Assembly: GCA_037624485.1 (NCBI GenBank)
Contig: JASJJC010000001.1
Span: 1-64,000 of the forward strand
DNA: 64,000 nucleotides
Source of the DNA: JAFMKE01 sp037624485
Lineage (GTDB): Bacteria; Bacteroidota; Bacteroidia; Chitinophagales; UBA8649
Direction: 5' to 3'
In this document: positions 60,859 to 64,000 of the stretch, piece by piece
How the letters are laid out: the number at the start of each line of letters is the position of its first letter
Numbering within the stretch: position 1 is the first letter of the stretch
Notes under the pieces: generated by a model
Told to the model about the DNA's origin: nothing
The model's input: the letters and a program-made list of their open reading frames with translations, nothing else
Database searches by the model: none
Position numbers and translations under genes: made by a program

Positions 60859-61860
60859 ATGTTGAAGTTAGCACATAGCGTTCATTTGTGGGCATTGATT
60901 TTGAGCATATTTTTGCTTTTTTTCTTTGTTATTTTTTTGATTCGAAGGAAGCAGATTATAGCTCGTACTGGAAAGCAGCATCTGATTCAAAAGCTTGTTA
61001 ATACAAGTAATGTGGGACGAAAGTACCTTAAGTTTGCATTGATGCTTCTGGCCTTTATCTCCTTAGTGATAGCTTGGGCCAACCCGCTACTCGGTACCAA
61101 GTTTGAAAATGTAACAAGAGAAGGTATCGACGTCATTTTTGCTTTAGATGTTTCCAAGTCAATGAATGCGCAAGACATTGTCCCCAGCCGCATGCTTAAG
61201 GCCAAGCAAATAGTTTCTAAAGTAATCGACGAAATGAGTAATGATAGGATTGGATTGATCGTCTTTGCTGGGAATGCTTATCTTCAAATGCCCATTACGG
61301 TGGATTATTCAGGAGCAAAAATGTATCTTAAAACTGTCGATACAGATATGGTTCCAAGACAAGGAACGGCTATTTCGGAAGCCATTCAATTGGCCATCGA
61401 TTCCTACGATGATAATTCAGAAGGATATCAATCATTAGTCATATTATCAGATGGAGAAGATCATGATGGGGATGCTGAAAATCTTGCAAAAGAAGCACAA
61501 GAATTAGGGATTGTTATTCATACTATCGGTGTTGGTACATCTCAAGCTGCGAAAATACCTTTAGATGGTCGAGGAAATTTTAAAATGGATAATTCTGGAA
61601 ATGTTGTGACCTCACAATTAAACGAAGAAATGTTAAAGAACCTCGCGGAGATAGGCGGCGGAAAATATTTAAATGCTGCATCCACTGAAATATATGATGA
61701 CATATTGGTCGTCCTAAATGGACAGGAAGGAAGGATGATTGATGAGAAAGTCTACACTAGCTTTAAGAATCATTTTCCAATATTTTTGCTGATTGCGTTT
61801 ATTGGCCTATGTTTAGAATTTATTCTTAGTGAGAGAAAATCGACATACTTGTCTTGGTAA
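60859..61860 (+). CDS. batB: BatB-like von Willebrand factor A protein
   Basis: A 333-residue membrane protein: N-terminal transmembrane segments (about residues 9-27 and 58-75), a vWA domain, and a C-terminal transmembrane helix (about 307-325). The MIDAS motif is DVSKS (97-101), with a conserved threonine in RQGTAISE and an acidic SDGEDH. The sequence matches the BatA/BatB aerotolerance family; BatB is preferred because it directly precedes the batC-like gene. batA, the DUF58 gene and moxR, usually upstream, are missing here, and RidA precedes it. Confidence 0.88.
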   Translation: MLKLAHSVHLWALILSIFLLFFFVIFLIRRKQIIARTGKQHLIQKLVNTSNVGRKYLKFALMLLAFISLVIAWANPLLGTKFENVTREGIDVIFALDVSKSMNAQDIVPSRMLKAKQIVSKVIDEMSNDRIGLIVFAGNAYLQMPITVDYSGAKMYLKTVDTDMVPRQGTAISEAIQLAIDSYDDNSEGYQSLVILSDGEDHDGDAENLAKEAQELGIVIHTIGVGTSQAAKIPLDGRGNFKMDNSGNVVTSQLNEEMLKNLAEIGGGKYLNAASTEIYDDILVVLNGQEGRMIDEKVYTSFKNHFPIFLLIAFIGLCLEFILSERKSTYLSW

Positions 61861-62652
61861 ATGAAAAAATTATTATTCATATCGATATTTACTCTTTTCA
61901 TGGGATTGGTTTGGTCTCAAAGCACTTACCAATTAGTGAAACAAGGAAATAAAAAGTTTGAGACCGCCGAATATACAGAAGCGGAGGTTGCTTATCGTAA
62001 GGCCTTAGACAAGGACCCTTCTTTGGGTATAGCCGAATATAACCTTGGGAGTTCAAAGTATCAAGCAGGGGTTCATGATAATGCTATTTCAAGATTTCAA
62101 AAAGCGGTGGATAGTTTTCAAGACAAGGAGGATAAGGCACATGCTTACCATAATTTAGGGAATAGTTACTTAAGTAAAAAGGAATATGAGCAAAGTATAG
62201 CGTCTTATAAAGAGGCCTTAAAACTAGTGCCGGATGATATGGATACAAAATATAATCTTGCTTATGCTCAACAGAAACTAATGGAGCAACAAGAGCAGGA
62301 AAACGAAGAGCAAGATAATCAAGATCAAGACCAAGACGAGCAAAATCAGGACGAGAATCAAGAAAAAAACGACCAAAAAGAGGACGATCAGCAAGAAAAT
62401 CAGGATCAGCAAGAGGGGGATGAGGAGAAAGAATCCAAAGATGATTCACAGCAAGAGGAGAAAGACGAGCCAAGGGAGGGAGAAGATGAGCAAGAAAAAG
62501 AAGAACAAGCCAAGCCCAAAGAGGGTCAGTTGAGTAAGGAGCAGGCAGACCAAATTCTTAAAATGTTAGAAAATGTAGAAGGCAAATTGCAAGAAAAGTT
62601 AGATGAGCCTGAAGGAGAGCCGATAAATATCAGCATAGAAAAAGACTGGTAA
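61861..62652 (+). CDS. batC: BatC-like TPR protein
   Basis: A 263-residue exported protein with a signal peptide ending VWSQ. TPR units follow: FETAEYTEAEVAYRKALDKD, DNAISRFQKAVDSF and YEQSIASYKEALKLVPDD. A very long Glu/Gln/Asp-rich low-complexity stretch (about residues 138-225) precedes a C-terminal KEQADQILKMLENVEGKLQ helix. This is the architecture of BatC in Bacteroides-type aerotolerance operons. It abuts batB directly and its stop overlaps the batD start. Confidence 0.9.
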   Translation: MKKLLFISIFTLFMGLVWSQSTYQLVKQGNKKFETAEYTEAEVAYRKALDKDPSLGIAEYNLGSSKYQAGVHDNAISRFQKAVDSFQDKEDKAHAYHNLGNSYLSKKEYEQSIASYKEALKLVPDDMDTKYNLAYAQQKLMEQQEQENEEQDNQDQDQDEQNQDENQEKNDQKEDDQQENQDQQEGDEEKESKDDSQQEEKDEPREGEDEQEKEEQAKPKEGQLSKEQADQILKMLENVEGKLQEKLDEPEGEPINISIEKDW

Positions 62653-64000
62653 TGACTCATCTGAAGTACATATTATTTTTACTAATATCGGTTTCGTCGA
62701 TAAATGTATCTGCTCAGGCAAAATTTTATGCACAAGGTCCAAGTTCAGGTACTTTGGGAAAAGATTATAAGGTAGTTTTTGTGATTGAAAATGCGGATGC
62801 ATCCAATTTTAAAGCACCAAGTTTTGATGGATTTCAGGTCTTAAGTGGCCCTAATCAAAGCAGTAGTTATCAAAATATTAATGGGAAGATAACAAATTCA
62901 GTAAGTCTTTATTACTACTTACGTCCTTTAGCGGAAGGGGTTCTACTTATTGGAAAAGCATCGGTTATAATAGGTGGCAAACCCTGGTATACGGATGAAA
63001 TTGAGGTAGATATTCAAGTCGCTAAACAAGCAATTGTAAATCAAAATGGCACTCAACAGAATCAAAACTCACCAAACCATTCAGTCAAACCGGATGATTG
63101 GAAACAGCAAGCAAAGGAGAACTTATTTGTCCGGTTGTATACTGATCAATCTAAACCATACGTGGGTGAGCAAATATTTGTTTATGCCAAGCTTTACCAG
63201 CGGATAAATACAAATGGCTCGCAGGTGACAGCTTATCCGGAGTTTAAAGGGTTTTGGAAACAAGAAATAGAAATTACTAATAACGAAGCCCAAATTGAAG
63301 AATATGGTGGCGTCCAGTATCAGACTTTTTTAGTGGGTAAATATGCTTTGTTTCCATTAAAAGAAGGCAAGCATTCTATTGAATCTGTAAAAATGACTTC
63401 CATATTGCTTATTCCTGTGCCAAAAGAGGTCAACTATTGGGGGATGCGCCTTCAAACTATGAAATATGAGCAGGTGGAGTATAACTATGCTAGCAATTCA
63501 TTACTTATTGATGTTCAAGCTTTACCGCTTGAAAATAAACCAAGCGATTTTATTGGAGCAGTTGGAAATTTTAAAATAAATACATCAATTGATTCATCCG
63601 AGGTAAAAGTTGGCAGTCCCATTCATTACAAAGCCACTATTAGTGGTGTGGGCAACATAATGTCCATACAAGAACCAACAATTGATTTTCCTAGACAATT
63701 GGAGGTATATGATCCAGCAACGAATGAAAATATATCAAAAAAATCAAACTGGGTAAATGGGTCCAAAACGTATGATTATATCTTGGTGCCTCAATACCCG
63801 GGAAGGTATCATCTCCCATTACTAAGTTTTTCATATTTTGACACCAAAGATGACAGCTATAAAACACTAAAATCAGGGTCTTTTGAAATTAGTGTAAAAG
63901 GCGAAGCTCCGGTATTAGTCGTGGATCAAGTTGAGGCGAAAAAGGGTGATTCGAATCCATATGAACTTCAAGATATTTATTTAAGTTATGAGGATTTGGA
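62652..64000 (+). CDS. batD: BatD-like protein, 3' end beyond the window
   Basis: The ATG at 62652 overlaps the batC stop (TAATG). The frame then stays open for 449 codons to the end of the window, so the gene is partial only because of the window edge. A signal peptide ending SINVSAQ is followed by beta-sandwich repeats with segments KAPSFDGFQVLSGPNQS and DGFQ-type strands typical of BatD. The family is a large membrane-anchored exported protein linked to oxygen tolerance in Bacteroides. Confidence 0.88.
   Translation, partial: MTHLKYILFLLISVSSINVSAQAKFYAQGPSSGTLGKDYKVVFVIENADASNFKAPSFDGFQVLSGPNQSSSYQNINGKITNSVSLYYYLRPLAEGVLLIGKASVIIGGKPWYTDEIEVDIQVAKQAIVNQNGTQQNQNSPNHSVKPDDWKQQAKENLFVRLYTDQSKPYVGEQIFVYAKLYQRINTNGSQVTAYPEFKGFWKQEIEITNNEAQIEEYGGVQYQTFLVGKYALFPLKEGKHSIESVKMTSILLIPVPKEVNYWGMRLQTMKYEQVEYNYASNSLLIDVQALPLENKPSDFIGAVGNFKINTSIDSSEVKVGSPIHYKATISGVGNIMSIQEPTIDFPRQLEVYDPATNENISKKSNWVNGSKTYDYILVPQYPGRYHLPLLSFSYFDTKDDSYKTLKSGSFEISVKGEAPVLVVDQVEAKKGDSNPYELQDIYLSYEDL

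Noticed and set aside
62084..62473. Minus-strand frame of 129 codons opposite batC
   Set aside because: It is opposite the Glu/Gln-rich BatC tract, which reads as Leu/Pro/Asp-rich on the other strand; it is a composition artefact.

Overview
The window comes from a low-G+C member of the Bacteroidota. Several signs agree. Type IX secretion (T9SS) families are present: a PorT-like protein after ubiE, a PorP/SprF protein, and a secreted enzyme with a T9SS sorting tail. There are Bacteroidota-restricted families (DUF4292, DUF4837), the BatB/BatC/BatD set and a short archaeal-type ProS. Almost no genes have Shine-Dalgarno sites, and matches to the Bacteroidota promoter element TAnnTTTG recur upstream of genes. 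Order or species cannot be fixed from the sequence alone. The content is largely chromosomal core; no insertion sequence, prophage, CRISPR array, rRNA or tRNA gene was seen.

Layout. 0-1.3 kb: a saccharopine-dehydrogenase-like gene visibly richer in G+C than the rest. 1.6-6.9 kb: rpmH-rnpA, an M28 peptidase, tsaB, an ArsR-type regulator, a fatty acid hydroxylase, msrB and a HAD phosphatase. 6.9-9.8 kb: a tight minus-strand operon of five genes (lipoprotein-like protein, YjbR-like protein, membrane protein, FAD oxidoreductase, RluA-type pseudouridine synthase). 10.1-17.1 kb: XRE regulator with murF, a thioredoxin-like protein, a large FAD/Fe-S oxidoreductase and an arylsulfotransferase-like T9SS cargo. 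17.1-23.3 kb: a minus-strand envelope operon (SDR, CapA-like, coaX, outer membrane protein, TPR protein, LptC). 23.4-32.7 kb: TSUP permease, alpha/beta hydrolase, topoisomerase IV subunit A, bcp, a Nif3-like protein with a zinc-ribbon protein, and proS. 32.8-38.2 kb: a repeat-rich secreted protein, a FadL-like porin, a TPR protein and murB. 38.2-41.1 kb: galE, a second epimerase and rfbA for sugar nucleotides. 41.2-45.1 kb: ubiE, porT, a phosphopantetheinyl transferase and an MbnP/MbnH pair. 45.2-49.0 kb: a UvrD-type helicase-nuclease and rnhB. 49.2-58.3 kb: a polysaccharide flippase, a nucleotidyltransferase, a TPR/DUF4292/LytM envelope operon, tatA, gatA and a DUF4837 lipoprotein. 58.3-64 kb: PorP/SprF, a FemAB-like protein, RidA and the start of a Bat operon; batD runs off the end.

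The themes are envelope biogenesis (murF, murB, LptC, LytM factor, flippase, sugar nucleotides), outer-membrane secretion, and tRNA/translation housekeeping. I did not find a convincing wholly new multigene system. The most interesting points are three genes whose TAnnTTTG promoter element ends exactly 4 nt before the start codon, which would give leaderless mRNAs; an MbnH-type di-heme gene whose lipoprotein signal peptide is reachable only from a non-standard start (probably ATT in a TAATT stop/start overlap); an inverted repeat in the promoter of the helicase-nuclease gene; the foreign-looking first gene; and a repeat-built Asn/Trp/Tyr-rich secreted protein.
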